Source: Planctomycetia bacterium
GTDB lineage: Bacteria > Planctomycetota > Planctomycetia > Pirellulales > UBA7805
Direction: 5' to 3'
Assembly (NCBI GenBank): GCA_021413585.1
Contig: JAIOQB010000356.1
Location: forward strand, 1 to 53,516
DNA: 53,516 nt
Shown here in pieces: positions 1-8,078 of this stretch. The notes beneath the pieces were generated by a model, which had not been told where the DNA came from, did not search any database, and was given only the letters and a program-made list of their open reading frames with translations. Numbering within the stretch: position 1 is the stretch's first letter; the number at the start of each line of letters is the position of its first letter. A program made the position numbers and the translations under genes.

Positions 1-833
1 ACGTCGGCCCCGCGCGAGCCGTCGCTGGCCACGACTTTGTCGATCTCGTCGACAAACACGATTCCCACGTTCTCAGCCAGCTCAATCGCCTGGGCGTTAA
101 CCTTTTCCTTGTTGATCAGGGCGTCGCACTCTTCTTCAAACAGCACCTGGCGGGCTTCGGCCACGGTCAATTCGCGGCGGACGGTGTTGCGGGGCATGAT
201 CTTTTCGAACATTCCTTGCAGATCGACGTCCATCTGCTCGCCGCCCAGGTTGGTGAGCATCATCGGCATCGCCCGCTGCTCGGACGAAATCTCCACCTTC
301 CGCTTTTCCATCTCTCCGGCCAGCAGCATGGCGCGGATTTTCTCGCGGGTCCGCTCATAACGTTCCTGCGTGTTCGGCCCGTCGGGCGAGGCGTCGAACG
401 TGGTCGGCGGCGGCGCCAGCAGGCCGATCAGTCGTTCGGTTACGCGAGAGCGGGCTTCCTCTTCGACGCCGGCCCGCTCGCGTTCGCGAACCAGGCCGAT
501 GGCGTTTTCGACCAGCTCGCGGATCATGCTCTCGACGTCGCGGCCGTAGTAACCCACCTCGGTGTACTTGGTCGCTTCGACCTTGATAAACGGCGCGCCG
601 GTCAGCCGCGCCAGCCGGCGGGCAATCTCCGTTTTGCCGACGCCCGTGGGGCCGATCATCAGAATATTTTTCGGCGCTACTTCCGTGCGCATCTCTTCCG
701 GAAGTTGCTGCCGCCGCCAGCGATTGCGGATGGCGATGGCCACCGCCCGCTTGGCGTCGTTCTGGCCGACGATGTAACGATTCAGCTCTTCGACCGTTTC
801 GCGCGGCGTGAGCGCTTTGGTTTCATCGCTCAA
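1..833 (-). CDS. hslU: ATP-dependent protease ATPase subunit HslU (partial)
   Basis: HslU is the AAA+ unfoldase that feeds proteins to the HslV peptidase in the cytoplasm. The protein starts LSDETKALTPRE and continues with NRYIVG, the Walker A motif GPTGVGKT, the HslU-typical stretch EATKYTEVGYYGRD, and the Walker B motif FVDEIDK near the window edge. About 277 codons are present; the C-terminal part lies outside the window. No in-frame ATG is available near the conserved N-terminus, so the start is probably the TTG at 831-833, which overlaps the hslV stop codon (TTGA). The in-line coupling with hslV is the usual operon arrangement. Family identity is certain; the start codon is an inference. 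Confidence 0.95.
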   Translation of the reverse strand, partial: MSDETKALTPRETVEELNRYIVGQNDAKRAVAIAIRNRWRRQQLPEEMRTEVAPKNILMIGPTGVGKTEIARRLARLTGAPFIKVEATKYTEVGYYGRDVESMIRELVENAIGLVRERERAGVEEEARSRVTERLIGLLAPPPTTFDASPDGPNTQERYERTREKIRAMLLAGEMEKRKVEISSEQRAMPMMLTNLGGEQMDVDLQGMFEKIMPRNTVRRELTVAEARQVLFEEECDALINKEKVNAQAIELAENVGIVFVDEIDKVVASDGSRGAD

Positions 834-1375
834 GGCTTGGACTCCAACTCTTCCACCAGAATGTTTGTGTTCGTGTAAATGTCGATGTTCGCCGCGATGG
901 TCAGTGAGGCATGCACGATCTCGCGGGCGGAAAGCTTCGAATAGGCGATCAGCCCTTTGGCCGCGGCGACTGCGTAGCTGCCGCCGGAGCCGATGCCCAG
1001 CACGCCGTCGGTGGGCTGGATGACGTCGCCGACGCCAGTGACCAGCAGCGTGTGCTCGCCATCGACCACCGCCATCATCGCTTCGAGCCGCCGCAGGGCC
1101 CGGTCGGTGCGCCACTCCTTGGCCAACTCGGTGGCCGCCCGCGGCACGTTGCCGGGAAAATCCTTGAGCTTGGCCTCGAATCGCTCCATGAGAGCAAAGG
1201 CGTCCGCACTGCCGCCGGCGAACCCGACCAGTACCTTGCCGCCGAGGAGATGGCGGATCTTGGTCGCGTCCCCCTTCATGATCGTCGAGCCCAGCGTCAC
1301 CTGGCCGTCCCCCCCCATGGCCACTTTGCCCTGATGGCGGACGGTGAGGATCGTGGTGCTGCGAATCTTCTCCAT
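830..1375 (-). CDS. hslV: ATP-dependent protease peptidase subunit HslV
   Basis: HslV is the threonine peptidase of the HslUV complex. The 181-residue protein begins MEKIRSTTILTVRHQG; the short propeptide MEKIRS would be removed to expose the N-terminal Thr (T7, in RS-TTIL), matching the TTI-type N-terminus of the family. The GDGQVTLG and GSGGSYA motifs are typical. The frame stays open far upstream, but that extension is low-complexity intergenic sequence with dispersed repeats, so the ATG at 1375 that fits the family N-terminus was chosen. It is co-transcribed with hslU, whose start overlaps its stop. Confidence 0.96.
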   Translation of the reverse strand: MEKIRSTTILTVRHQGKVAMGGDGQVTLGSTIMKGDATKIRHLLGGKVLVGFAGGSADAFALMERFEAKLKDFPGNVPRAATELAKEWRTDRALRRLEAMMAVVDGEHTLLVTGVGDVIQPTDGVLGIGSGGSYAVAAAKGLIAYSKLSAREIVHASLTIAANIDIYTNTNILVEELESKP

Positions 1376-1688
1376 CGGGGCGCCTGTCTTGCGGTGTGTC
1401 AGGTGGGTGCGAACGCGAAGTGGGAAACTGGCATTTTCGCTCAGCAGGGACTGAAACGCCAGTGGCCATTCAACACAGTATTGAGTGAGTTGGCAGTATT
1501 TGCACTGTCGAAGCCAGTGGCACAGGAAAGGAGCAAGGCAGGGACGAGCGAACGATTGGGGCAATGCAGCAGAACCAACAACCTCGTCCCTGGTTTTCGC
1601 CTTTTTCCGTGTGCCACTGGCTTTGCCAGTGCCCGTAAACGCTCGACCATCGTGCAAGGTTCACACTTGGCGCAGACCAGAAGCAACG
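1376..1688. repeat. Intergenic inverted repeat, GCACTGGC family (two arms)
   Basis: This divergent gap between hslV and the P-type ATPase holds two inverted copies of one repeat. The left arm is at 1502-1547 and the right arm, on the other strand, at 1584-1632; both follow the scheme GCACTGgCaaAGCCAGTGG then CACAGGAAAGGAGCAAGG and GGGACGA. Each arm contains its own small palindrome (CACTGGC / GCCAGTG). A third, single copy is at 6008-6056. Promoters for both flanking genes must lie here, but none could be picked by eye. Confidence 0.75.
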
Positions 1689-3950
1689 ATGCAACCTATA
1701 ATTTCATGGCTTTCCCGATTCGGATTCAACTCCACCTGCCACCGGTCATTTCCCTTGTCACAAACAGCCATCCCATCCGCCGCAAAAACCTCGCACCAGC
1801 GTGTGGAGCTGTTTTCCATCCCCGCGATGGACTGCGCCGAAGAGCTGGCGATGATCGAGAAGGGTCTGGCCCGGCATCCCGGCATTGCAACACTCGACCC
1901 GCTGTACATCGATCGCCAATTGCGAGTCCGCTACGACGCCACGCAAACCGATTCGCTGCGCATCGCCGCGGCGATATCCGATCTTGGCTTTCCGGCGCAA
2001 GTCGTCACGCGAGCGGCGGCGACTAAACCGGATAATCCCCGCCGCACGGTCCGCTGGTGGACGACGCTCGGCGGCGGCGTGTTGTTGCTATTGGCAGGCG
2101 CCGCGTGGCTGGTGGGACGCTATCTTGCCGCGCGGCAACTAGCCGCGGCGGCTGGTGGATTGGATATCACGGCCGACGTCCTGTGCGTGCTTTCCGCAAT
2201 TGTCGCCGGCGCCCCGGTGGCCAAAGCCGGCTGGCGGGCGATTCGGCTCCGCACGGCCGACATGAATCTGCTGATGACGATCGCCGCGGTCGGAGCGCTG
2301 GCAATCGGTGATTTCTTCGAGGCGGCCACGGCGATGCTGCTGTTTGGCATTTCGCTGTTTCTGGAAAACTACAGCCTGGAGCGCACCCGACGCGTCGTGC
2401 GTGGTCTGGCTTCGCTGACGCCCAAGGTGGCGCATCGGCTCAGCGACGGCCAGCTCGTCGATGTCGATACGGAGACACTGCAGATTGGGGACACGCTGGT
2501 CGTCAAACCGGGCGAGCGGGTGCCGGTCGACGGCGAGGTGATCGAGGGAACTTCGAGCGTCAATGAAGCGCCCGTCTCCGGCGAAAGCATCCCAGTGGAA
2601 AAGCAGGCGGGCGCTAAACTGTTCGCCGGCTCGCTTAATGGCGAGGGGGCGCTGACCGTGAAGGCCGTGCATACCGCTCAGGATAGCACCGTGGCGCGGA
2701 TCGGCCAGTTGGTTCTCGACGCGCAGGCCTCGCGGGCGCCGACGGCCCGGTTCGTGGACGAGTTCGCCCGGCGTTACACCCCAACGGTAATCGCACTGGC
2801 GGCGGTGTTGGCCATCGGGCCGACGTTGTTGAGTTGGCTGGGGCTGAATTTCTTTCCTTCGGTCACGGCCAGCCAATGGTTGCATCGGGCGCTGGTCATC
2901 CTGGTGATCGCCTGTCCCTGCTCGCTTGTTATTTCCACGCCGGTGACGATCGTTTGTGGGTTGTACCAGGCGGCGCGACGAGGACTGTTGGTCAAAGGGG
3001 GCGAGCATCTCGAAAGTGCGGCGGCAATCGATTGCGTTGCCATCGACAAAACTGGCACGCTCACCACTGGGCGAGCGGAGGTCGTGCTAGTCGATCCCGC
3101 GCCCGGAGCGAGCGTCGAAGAGGTGTTGCGAGTTGCCAGCTCACTGGAGAGTCATAGCGAGCATCCACTGGCCGCGGCGGTCTTGCGCGCTGCCCGTTTG
3201 CAGGGCATTGAGCCGCAGCCCATCACCGATCTGGTCGCGCGGCGGGGCTTTGGCGTCGAGGGGATGCTCGATGGCCAGCGATCGTTCGCCGGCAGCCCAC
3301 GGATGTTCGCCACGCTACTGCCGGAGGTCAAAATCGCCATCGATCCAAATCACGCCGCCGCCACCGCTGTTTGCATTGGCAACGCCCAGCGGTATTTAGG
3401 CACGATCTACCTCTCCGACTCGCTCCGCAACGATGCCGCGGCCGCCGTGGCCGAATTGCGCCGCGGCGGCGTGAAGCGGATCATCGTGCTCAGCGGTGAT
3501 CGCCAGGCGGTGGCGGACGCCATCGGGCGGCAAGTCGGCGCCGACGCGGTCGAAGCGGAGCTGCTGCCGGAAGACAAGGTGCGGCACGTGCGCGAGCTGG
3601 CGCAGAAGTACCCAAATCTGGCGATGGTGGGCGACGGCGCGAACGACGCGCCCGCGCTGGCGATGGCCCGGCTGGGGATCGCCATGGGCAACGACTCCAG
3701 CGACCTGGCTGTGGAAACCGCCGACGTGGTGGTACTCTCGCCCCACTTGCAGCGCGTGGCGGAACTCTTGAGCCTGGGCCGCCGCACGAAGCGTCTGCTG
3801 TGGCAGAACATCGGCATCTCGTTTGCCATCAAGGCGCTGGTGCTGGTGTTGGCCGTGGCCGGGCCCATCACGATGTGGATGGCCGTGGCCGCGGACGTGG
3901 GGGCGACGTTGATTGTAATTTTTAATGGGATGAGGTTGGTGCGGCGGTGA
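1689..3950 (+). CDS. Heavy-metal P1B-type ATPase, Zn/Cd export type
   Basis: A 753-residue P-type ATPase expected to pump Zn2+, Cd2+ or Pb2+ out across the inner membrane. Visible in order: a degenerate N-terminal HMA domain with MDCAEE (the MDCxxEE variant, lacking the second Cys of CxxC), several membrane helices, the actuator motif SGES, the metal-binding membrane motif CPCS, the phosphorylation motif DKTGTLTTG, the HP motif in SEHPLAAAV, and the hinge GDGANDAPA. The last helix region MAVAADVGATL keeps the Asp typical of Zn/Cd pumps rather than Cu pumps. The ATG at 1689 was chosen because the upstream frame is repeat DNA; no strong ribosome site is visible. Metal specificity is inferred from motifs. 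Confidence 0.92.
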   Translation: MQPIISWLSRFGFNSTCHRSFPLSQTAIPSAAKTSHQRVELFSIPAMDCAEELAMIEKGLARHPGIATLDPLYIDRQLRVRYDATQTDSLRIAAAISDLGFPAQVVTRAAATKPDNPRRTVRWWTTLGGGVLLLLAGAAWLVGRYLAARQLAAAAGGLDITADVLCVLSAIVAGAPVAKAGWRAIRLRTADMNLLMTIAAVGALAIGDFFEAATAMLLFGISLFLENYSLERTRRVVRGLASLTPKVAHRLSDGQLVDVDTETLQIGDTLVVKPGERVPVDGEVIEGTSSVNEAPVSGESIPVEKQAGAKLFAGSLNGEGALTVKAVHTAQDSTVARIGQLVLDAQASRAPTARFVDEFARRYTPTVIALAAVLAIGPTLLSWLGLNFFPSVTASQWLHRALVILVIACPCSLVISTPVTIVCGLYQAARRGLLVKGGEHLESAAAIDCVAIDKTGTLTTGRAEVVLVDPAPGASVEEVLRVASSLESHSEHPLAAAVLRAARLQGIEPQPITDLVARRGFGVEGMLDGQRSFAGSPRMFATLLPEVKIAIDPNHAAATAVCIGNAQRYLGTIYLSDSLRNDAAAAVAELRRGGVKRIIVLSGDRQAVADAIGRQVGADAVEAELLPEDKVRHVRELAQKYPNLAMVGDGANDAPALAMARLGIAMGNDSSDLAVETADVVVLSPHLQRVAELLSLGRRTKRLLWQNIGISFAIKALVLVLAVAGPITMWMAVAADVGATLIVIFNGMRLVRR

Positions 3951-3994
3951 ACCCCCGATAGTCTGCCGCGTACGAATCGACTATCTTGCTTGGT

Positions 3995-4615
3995 ATGGAC
4001 GAATCAGATTCATCACCCGCCGATTTCTCGCTCGATCTGCCCCTGCCGCGCAGCCCGCAATTAATGTCGGCCGCCGACACAGGGCTGCTTGTGGTCGACG
4101 TGCAAGAAAAACTGATCCCGCTGGTGCCAGGGCACGCGAAACTGGTCTGGAATATCGAGCGGTTGCTCTCCGCGGCGAAGTTGCTTGGCGTGCCGGCCGC
4201 GGCCACAGAGCAGTATCCGGCAGGGCTCGGGCCGTTGGTGTCGGCGCTGCGCCAGCGGCTTCAGGTCATTTCCGAGAAGCTGGCGTTCAGCTGCGGCGGC
4301 AGTGCGGAGGTGTTTGCACCCGCAGTGCTTGGCGGGCGGCCGAAGATTTTGGTGTGCGGCATTGAAACGCACGTTTGCATTCAGCAGACGGTGCTTGACC
4401 TGTTGGCGGCCGGGGTGGCAGTGTACATAGCGGTGGATGCGGTCGGCGCCCGCCATGCGATCGATCACGAGACGGCGTTGCGGCGGATGAACGCCTCGGG
4501 GGCGGTACTGACCACCACTGAGGCGGCGATGTTCGAGTGGTGCGCCGTGGCCGGCACGCCGCAGTTCCGCGAGCTGAGCAAGCTGATCCGCCAGCCGCCG
4601 CCGCTGGAGTCGTGA
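3995..4615 (+). CDS. Isochorismatase-family cysteine hydrolase
   Basis: A cytoplasmic cysteine hydrolase of the isochorismatase fold. The catalytic triad can be placed: Asp in LLVVDVQEKL, Lys in ISEKLAFSC, and Cys in CGIETHVCIQ; the cis-peptide region of the family lies just before the Cys. At about 206 residues it matches the compact single-domain members, many of which act on amides such as nicotinamide or have no known substrate. The ATG at 3995 is used; a TTG three codons upstream is possible. It follows the ATPase by about 45 bp on the same strand, so it may be co-transcribed. Substrate cannot be told. Confidence 0.88.
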   Translation: MDESDSSPADFSLDLPLPRSPQLMSAADTGLLVVDVQEKLIPLVPGHAKLVWNIERLLSAAKLLGVPAAATEQYPAGLGPLVSALRQRLQVISEKLAFSCGGSAEVFAPAVLGGRPKILVCGIETHVCIQQTVLDLLAAGVAVYIAVDAVGARHAIDHETALRRMNASGAVLTTTEAAMFEWCAVAGTPQFRELSKLIRQPPPLES

Positions 4616-4631
4616 TTGCCGGGTGCCATTC

Positions 4632-4752
4632 GACGCAAAGGCGCAAAGACGCAAAGGACGCGCAAAGAAAACGTCCGGTATCCACATGTCCCTCAATACA
4701 ACCTTCCTTTTCTCTTCTTTGCGCGTCTTGGCGTCTATGCGCCTTTGCGTCT
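4632..4752. repeat. Dispersed hairpin repeat, ACGCAAAG family
   Basis: The left arm at 4632-4669 is built from GACGCAAAG, GCGCAAAG and ACGCAAAGG units; the right arm at 4715-4752 is its inverse (TTCTTTGCGCG, GCCTTTGCGTC). The transcript would fold into a long stem of about 37 bp with a 45-nt loop. Repeats of this GACGCAAAGGCGCAAAG type occur in many unrelated bacterial genomes. It sits between two same-strand genes and may act as an mRNA hairpin. Confidence 0.8.
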
Positions 4753-4795
4753 GACTTAATGGTTGCACGACAATTCGACCGAGGACATTGAACCG

Positions 4796-5983
4796 ATGCC
4801 GGACCTCCCCCCGCCGCTGGATACTCCGCTCCGCACGCTGCTCGGCCCGGGTCCCAGCGATACCCATCCCCGCGTGCTGGCCGCGTTGGCCCGGCCGACG
4901 ATTGGGCATTTGGATCCCGAGTATCTGCGGATCATGAACGAGTTGCAGCAGATGCTCCGCCGCGTGTTTCGCACGCAAAACCCGATGACGCTGGCGATCA
5001 GCGGCACGGGCTCGGCGGGCATGGAGGCGGCGGTGGTCAATCTGATCGAGCCGGGGGATTCGATGCTCGTCTGCGTCAACGGCGTCTTTGGTGGGCGAAT
5101 GGCGGACGTGGCCGGGCGCGCCGGTGCGAATGTCACCAAGATCGAATGTCCCTGGGGCGAAGTCTTTAGCGTGGACGACATCAAAGCCGCGTTGGAGACT
5201 TCGCGACCGAAAGTCGTCGGCATCGTAATGGCTGAAACGTCCACCGGCGCCTGGCAGCCGATCGAGGAGATCTCGCGCGTTGTGCACGAAGCGGGCGCAC
5301 TGTTGCTGGTGGACGTGGTCACGTCGCTGGGGGGCGTGCCGGTCGAAGTGGACGCCTGGAACATCGACGCGATCTACTCCGGCACGCAAAAATGCCTCGG
5401 CTGTCCGCCCGGGCTCGCGCCGGTTTCGTTCAGTGCCCGGGCGATGGAAGTGATCCTCAACCGCCGCACGAAGGTGCAAAGCTGGTACCTCGATATCTCG
5501 ATGCTCGCCAGCTACTGGGGAACCGAACGGGTTTACCACCACACGGCGCCGATCAACATGACCTATGCCCTGTACGAAGCGCTGCGCATCGTGCTGGAAG
5601 AAGGGCTCGACGCCTGTTTTGCCCGGCACCGGCAGAATCACCTGGCGCTGCGAGCCGGATTGGAGACGCTCGGGATCGGCATGGCGGCGCAGGAGGGGCA
5701 TCAACTGCCAATGCTCAACGCGGTTCACATTCCGCCGGGCATCGACGACCGCGCGATCCGCAAAGGCCTGCTCGATCGCTTCAACATCGAAATCGGCGGC
5801 GGGCTGGGAGCCTTCGCCGGCAAGGTGTGGCGGATCGGCCTGATGGGGCATTCGTCCCGCAGGGCCAACGTGTTGTTGCTGCTTTCGGCACTGGAGCAAT
5901 TGCTGCAAGAGGCGGGGCATGCGTTCGAGCCGGGGGTCAGCCTCGCAGCAGCGGGGAAGATTTATTCCGCGGCGGCAAAGTGA
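4796..5983 (+). CDS. PLP-dependent class V aminotransferase (alanine/serine-glyoxylate type)
   Basis: A fold-type I PLP enzyme of the AGXT/serine-pyruvate group, likely moving an amino group from alanine or serine to glyoxylate or pyruvate. Seen: the N-terminal [27 protein letters not shown]; the phosphate-binding region [11 protein letters not shown]; the Asp/Ser region [14 protein letters not shown]; and the PLP lysine in [12 protein letters not shown]. The C-terminal domain ends with [15 protein letters not shown], typical of the family. The ATG at 4796 is preferred over an upstream TTG at 4763 because the conserved N-terminus begins shortly after it. About 395 residues, normal length. The exact amino donor is not determined. 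Confidence 0.93.
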   Translation: MPDLPPPLDTPLRTLLGPGPSDTHPRVLAALARPTIGHLDPEYLRIMNELQQMLRRVFRTQNPMTLAISGTGSAGMEAAVVNLIEPGDSMLVCVNGVFGGRMADVAGRAGANVTKIECPWGEVFSVDDIKAALETSRPKVVGIVMAETSTGAWQPIEEISRVVHEAGALLLVDVVTSLGGVPVEVDAWNIDAIYSGTQKCLGCPPGLAPVSFSARAMEVILNRRTKVQSWYLDISMLASYWGTERVYHHTAPINMTYALYEALRIVLEEGLDACFARHRQNHLALRAGLETLGIGMAAQEGHQLPMLNAVHIPPGIDDRAIRKGLLDRFNIEIGGGLGAFAGKVWRIGLMGHSSRRANVLLLLSALEQLLQEAGHAFEPGVSLAAAGKIYSAAAK

Positions 5984-6007
5984 TGTGCTGAGCGGGTCGG
6001 TGGTGCC

Positions 6008-6056
6008 GGCACTGGCAATGTCACTGGCACACGAAAGGAGCATGGCAGAGACGAGG
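6008..6056. repeat. Dispersed repeat, GCACTGGC family, single arm
   Basis: Third copy of the repeat seen as an inverted pair at 1502-1632: GGCACTGGCAATGTCACTGG, then CACACGAAAGGAGCATGG and AGACGAGG. It lies just downstream of the aminotransferase stop codon. Confidence 0.7.
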
Positions 6057-6200
6057 TTACAGGTTGTGCCAAATTCCACCAATCAACAACAGATCACGGA
6101 CTACTGACCGCCGACATTATTTCGTGGCCAAGCGATCGGAAACAGTGGTTTCTGTTGAAGAAAGTCGTACAGGTCAATATTCCGTGGGCGAAGAGTCTGA

Positions 6201-6983
6201 ATGACAATGTCGTCGAACCAGCGAAGTTCCGCTGTTTATCCAAAGGGAAGGTTTACATTCCGATTATCTGGCATATTTGTCGCTACGTCTGTTATCGCTC
6301 TTTTTCTCGCTGTTTCCAACCAATGGAATGCAGGAGTCGGTATCCTCGCCGTATTGCTCACCCTTTCGGCAAGACGCCTATTTCAACGTAAAGCCCAAAC
6401 CACAAAAGCAATGACACGCTTGTGCATCTGTCTCGCAGTTATGGCCATTCTTGGCATCATCTTTAGTTGTGCTGGGTGGCCAATCGGGGTTTTCCAACTA
6501 GAGGGAGTTCTTTCCTACTATTGTGACGGCAAGCCCCTCGTTATCGACGACATTTGGGTTCACACTGTCATCGAGGGCAAACGCTCACGGTTCTGCATTC
6601 CTCCTATCGCGGCTGGTCGGTATGAAGGCCCTCCATTTAACGTCGGCCTCAAAGTGGTTGACTACGACAATCGACACGAATGCGAGTCAATGGAAATCAC
6701 ATCGCTCGTGCTGACGTGTGCAGGTCGCACGCATGTAATTGTGCAGAAGGGCAGTCATATTCAATCGTCATTCAGCACTTATGTTGACGGTGTTGCATCT
6801 GTCAAGTCCGATTGCCTAACCGACGTCGGCACATGGTTGTCAAAGAATAGTCAATCACCTGTCGAGATCGATGTAATCTTTGTCATTCACATGCGGCAAG
6901 GCACGATTAAAGGTACAACTCACGCGACCATGCGGCCGCAAGAAAGAAATGGCTGGAGTCTTGTAGCACCGCCAGATGCATGA
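6201..6983 (+). CDS. Hypothetical membrane protein
   Basis: No family recognised. The 260-residue frame has two or three hydrophobic segments in the first 110 residues (LSGIFVATSVIALFLAVS; GVGILAVLLTLSA; MTRLCICLAVMAILGIIF) followed by a soluble domain with eight Cys residues and no long low-complexity stretch. This suggests an inner-membrane anchor with a C-terminal extracytoplasmic domain. Base composition is clearly more AT-rich than in neighbouring genes, a possible sign of transfer. The start could be ATG 6201 or ATG 6207; no clear ribosome site. The open frame and hydrophobic pattern support a real gene, but the function is unknown. Confidence 0.6.
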   Translation: MTMSSNQRSSAVYPKGRFTFRLSGIFVATSVIALFLAVSNQWNAGVGILAVLLTLSARRLFQRKAQTTKAMTRLCICLAVMAILGIIFSCAGWPIGVFQLEGVLSYYCDGKPLVIDDIWVHTVIEGKRSRFCIPPIAAGRYEGPPFNVGLKVVDYDNRHECESMEITSLVLTCAGRTHVIVQKGSHIQSSFSTYVDGVASVKSDCLTDVGTWLSKNSQSPVEIDVIFVIHMRQGTIKGTTHATMRPQERNGWSLVAPPDA

Positions 6984-7068
6984 GGACGATTTTTTCAGTC
7001 AGAAAGCCTCCCGAAACCGTCTTTGCTCCAGGCAGCACCCAAAAGGAGTGCGCCCTGTTAACCACCGG

Positions 7069-7974
7069 CTATTCTCCCCTCAGCAGCCCAATCAAACTAT
7101 CCCCCAACGGCAGCCCTGTCCGCTCTTGAAACCCCAAGAACATCGGGCTCGGGTTGGCCTCTAAATAGATGTACTGGCCATCGGGCGTTCGCTTGAGATC
7201 GATGCCGGTCCAGACGAGTTCCAGCGCGGCGGCGATTTGCAGACACTGTTCGGCCACATCATCCGGAAGCGGCACGGGCACGATCGGCGCCGCCTGATCG
7301 TCGCGAAAGTCGATCGCGTCGGTTTTGATCTCGCACGCCAACACGCGCTGGCCGACGACGAACACCCGAATGTCGGCCCCGACGATCTGCTGCTGAATTG
7401 TCACCGGAGCCAACGCCAGGTTGGCCAGGTTTTCGTCGGTCAGATGGCTGGCCGTAATCCGCTTCGTGTGGGCACCTCCCTGCACCGGCTTGAAGATGCA
7501 ATGCGAGTGAGCGGCGACAAACTCGCGCACTTGCTCGGGATCGTTTGTCAGCAGCGTGGCGGGCACGGCCATGCCCAAGGCGGCCACGCGGGCAAGCTGA
7601 ACCGGCTTGGTCTGGTGGAGTTGAAACGCCCGCCAGCCGTTGACCCAGCGGGCGGGCAAGTCGATCAGCCACGATTCCAGCAGGCTGCGGGCGTCGTTGG
7701 TGGCGATGTAGCTCTGCTCGGCTTCAGGCAGGTTTTCCGTCCGCACGCCGTGATAATTCCGCCAATAAACGGCGGTGATTTCCGCAAAATCAATCTGCCG
7801 GCCATCGAGCAGCCGAATGCTGCCCGAGCCCCGCACCGCCCCCAAAGTGAGCGTCGTGCGACCGGGGAAGTCGCGTGTGTCGAACAGTTCGGCGTCGGCC
7901 CCTTCCGCGCAAAGTCGGTCGAATACATACGCGGCATGCTGGTCGAGTTGATCGCCGAGGATTATGATTGTCAT
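7069..7974 (-). CDS. ATP-grasp ligase, MvdC/MvdD graspetide-type peptide macrocyclase
   Basis: Enzymes of this family activate Asp/Glu side chains of a precursor peptide with ATP and join them to Thr/Ser (ester) or Lys (amide). The 301-residue protein shows the family landmarks: VYWRNYHG (residues 69-76, position of the YRRP-type motif), ARWVNGW and QTKPVQLARVAALG (109-134), PATLLTNDPEQ (138-148), the ATP-binding Lys in CIFKPVQGG (159-167), DIRVFVVGQRVLACEI (201-216), and the metal-binding LEANPSP (271-277), followed by GFQERTGLPLGDSLIGLL. It is divergent, 104 bp apart, from a gene with repeated TxxxxEE cores, its likely substrate. A RimK-like ligase with another target is the alternative. 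Confidence 0.9.
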   Translation of the reverse strand: MTIIILGDQLDQHAAYVFDRLCAEGADAELFDTRDFPGRTTLTLGAVRGSGSIRLLDGRQIDFAEITAVYWRNYHGVRTENLPEAEQSYIATNDARSLLESWLIDLPARWVNGWRAFQLHQTKPVQLARVAALGMAVPATLLTNDPEQVREFVAAHSHCIFKPVQGGAHTKRITASHLTDENLANLALAPVTIQQQIVGADIRVFVVGQRVLACEIKTDAIDFRDDQAAPIVPVPLPDDVAEQCLQIAAALELVWTGIDLKRTPDGQYIYLEANPSPMFLGFQERTGLPLGDSLIGLLRGE

Positions 7975-8078
7975 TGCGGCGGCAGTATGACTTGCGAATA
8001 TTCTGCTGGCGAAGAGTCGTCCCGAGGGGTGTAGTCCGTCATTTGGAATCTTACGAGTCCAACGCCAGGAGCGTTACC
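7975..8078. promoter_or_regulatory. Divergent promoter region of the ATP-grasp / precursor pair
   Basis: This 104-bp gap must hold the promoters of both the ligase (leftward) and the precursor (rightward). The precursor has a clear ribosome-binding site, AGGAG at 8067-8071, seven bases before its ATG at 8079; this decides that start over earlier in-frame codons. No confident -35/-10 pairs could be read. Confidence 0.55.

Noticed and set aside
1376..1657. N-terminal extension of hslV by 94 residues
   Set aside because: The extension is encoded by repeat DNA and would destroy the N-terminal Thr maturation layout of HslV.
4061..6082. Long minus-strand open frame of 673 codons
   Set aside because: It lies fully opposite the isochorismatase and aminotransferase genes, which have clear catalytic motifs. 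It is Arg/His/Gln-rich with no domain, a typical GC-rich antisense shadow.
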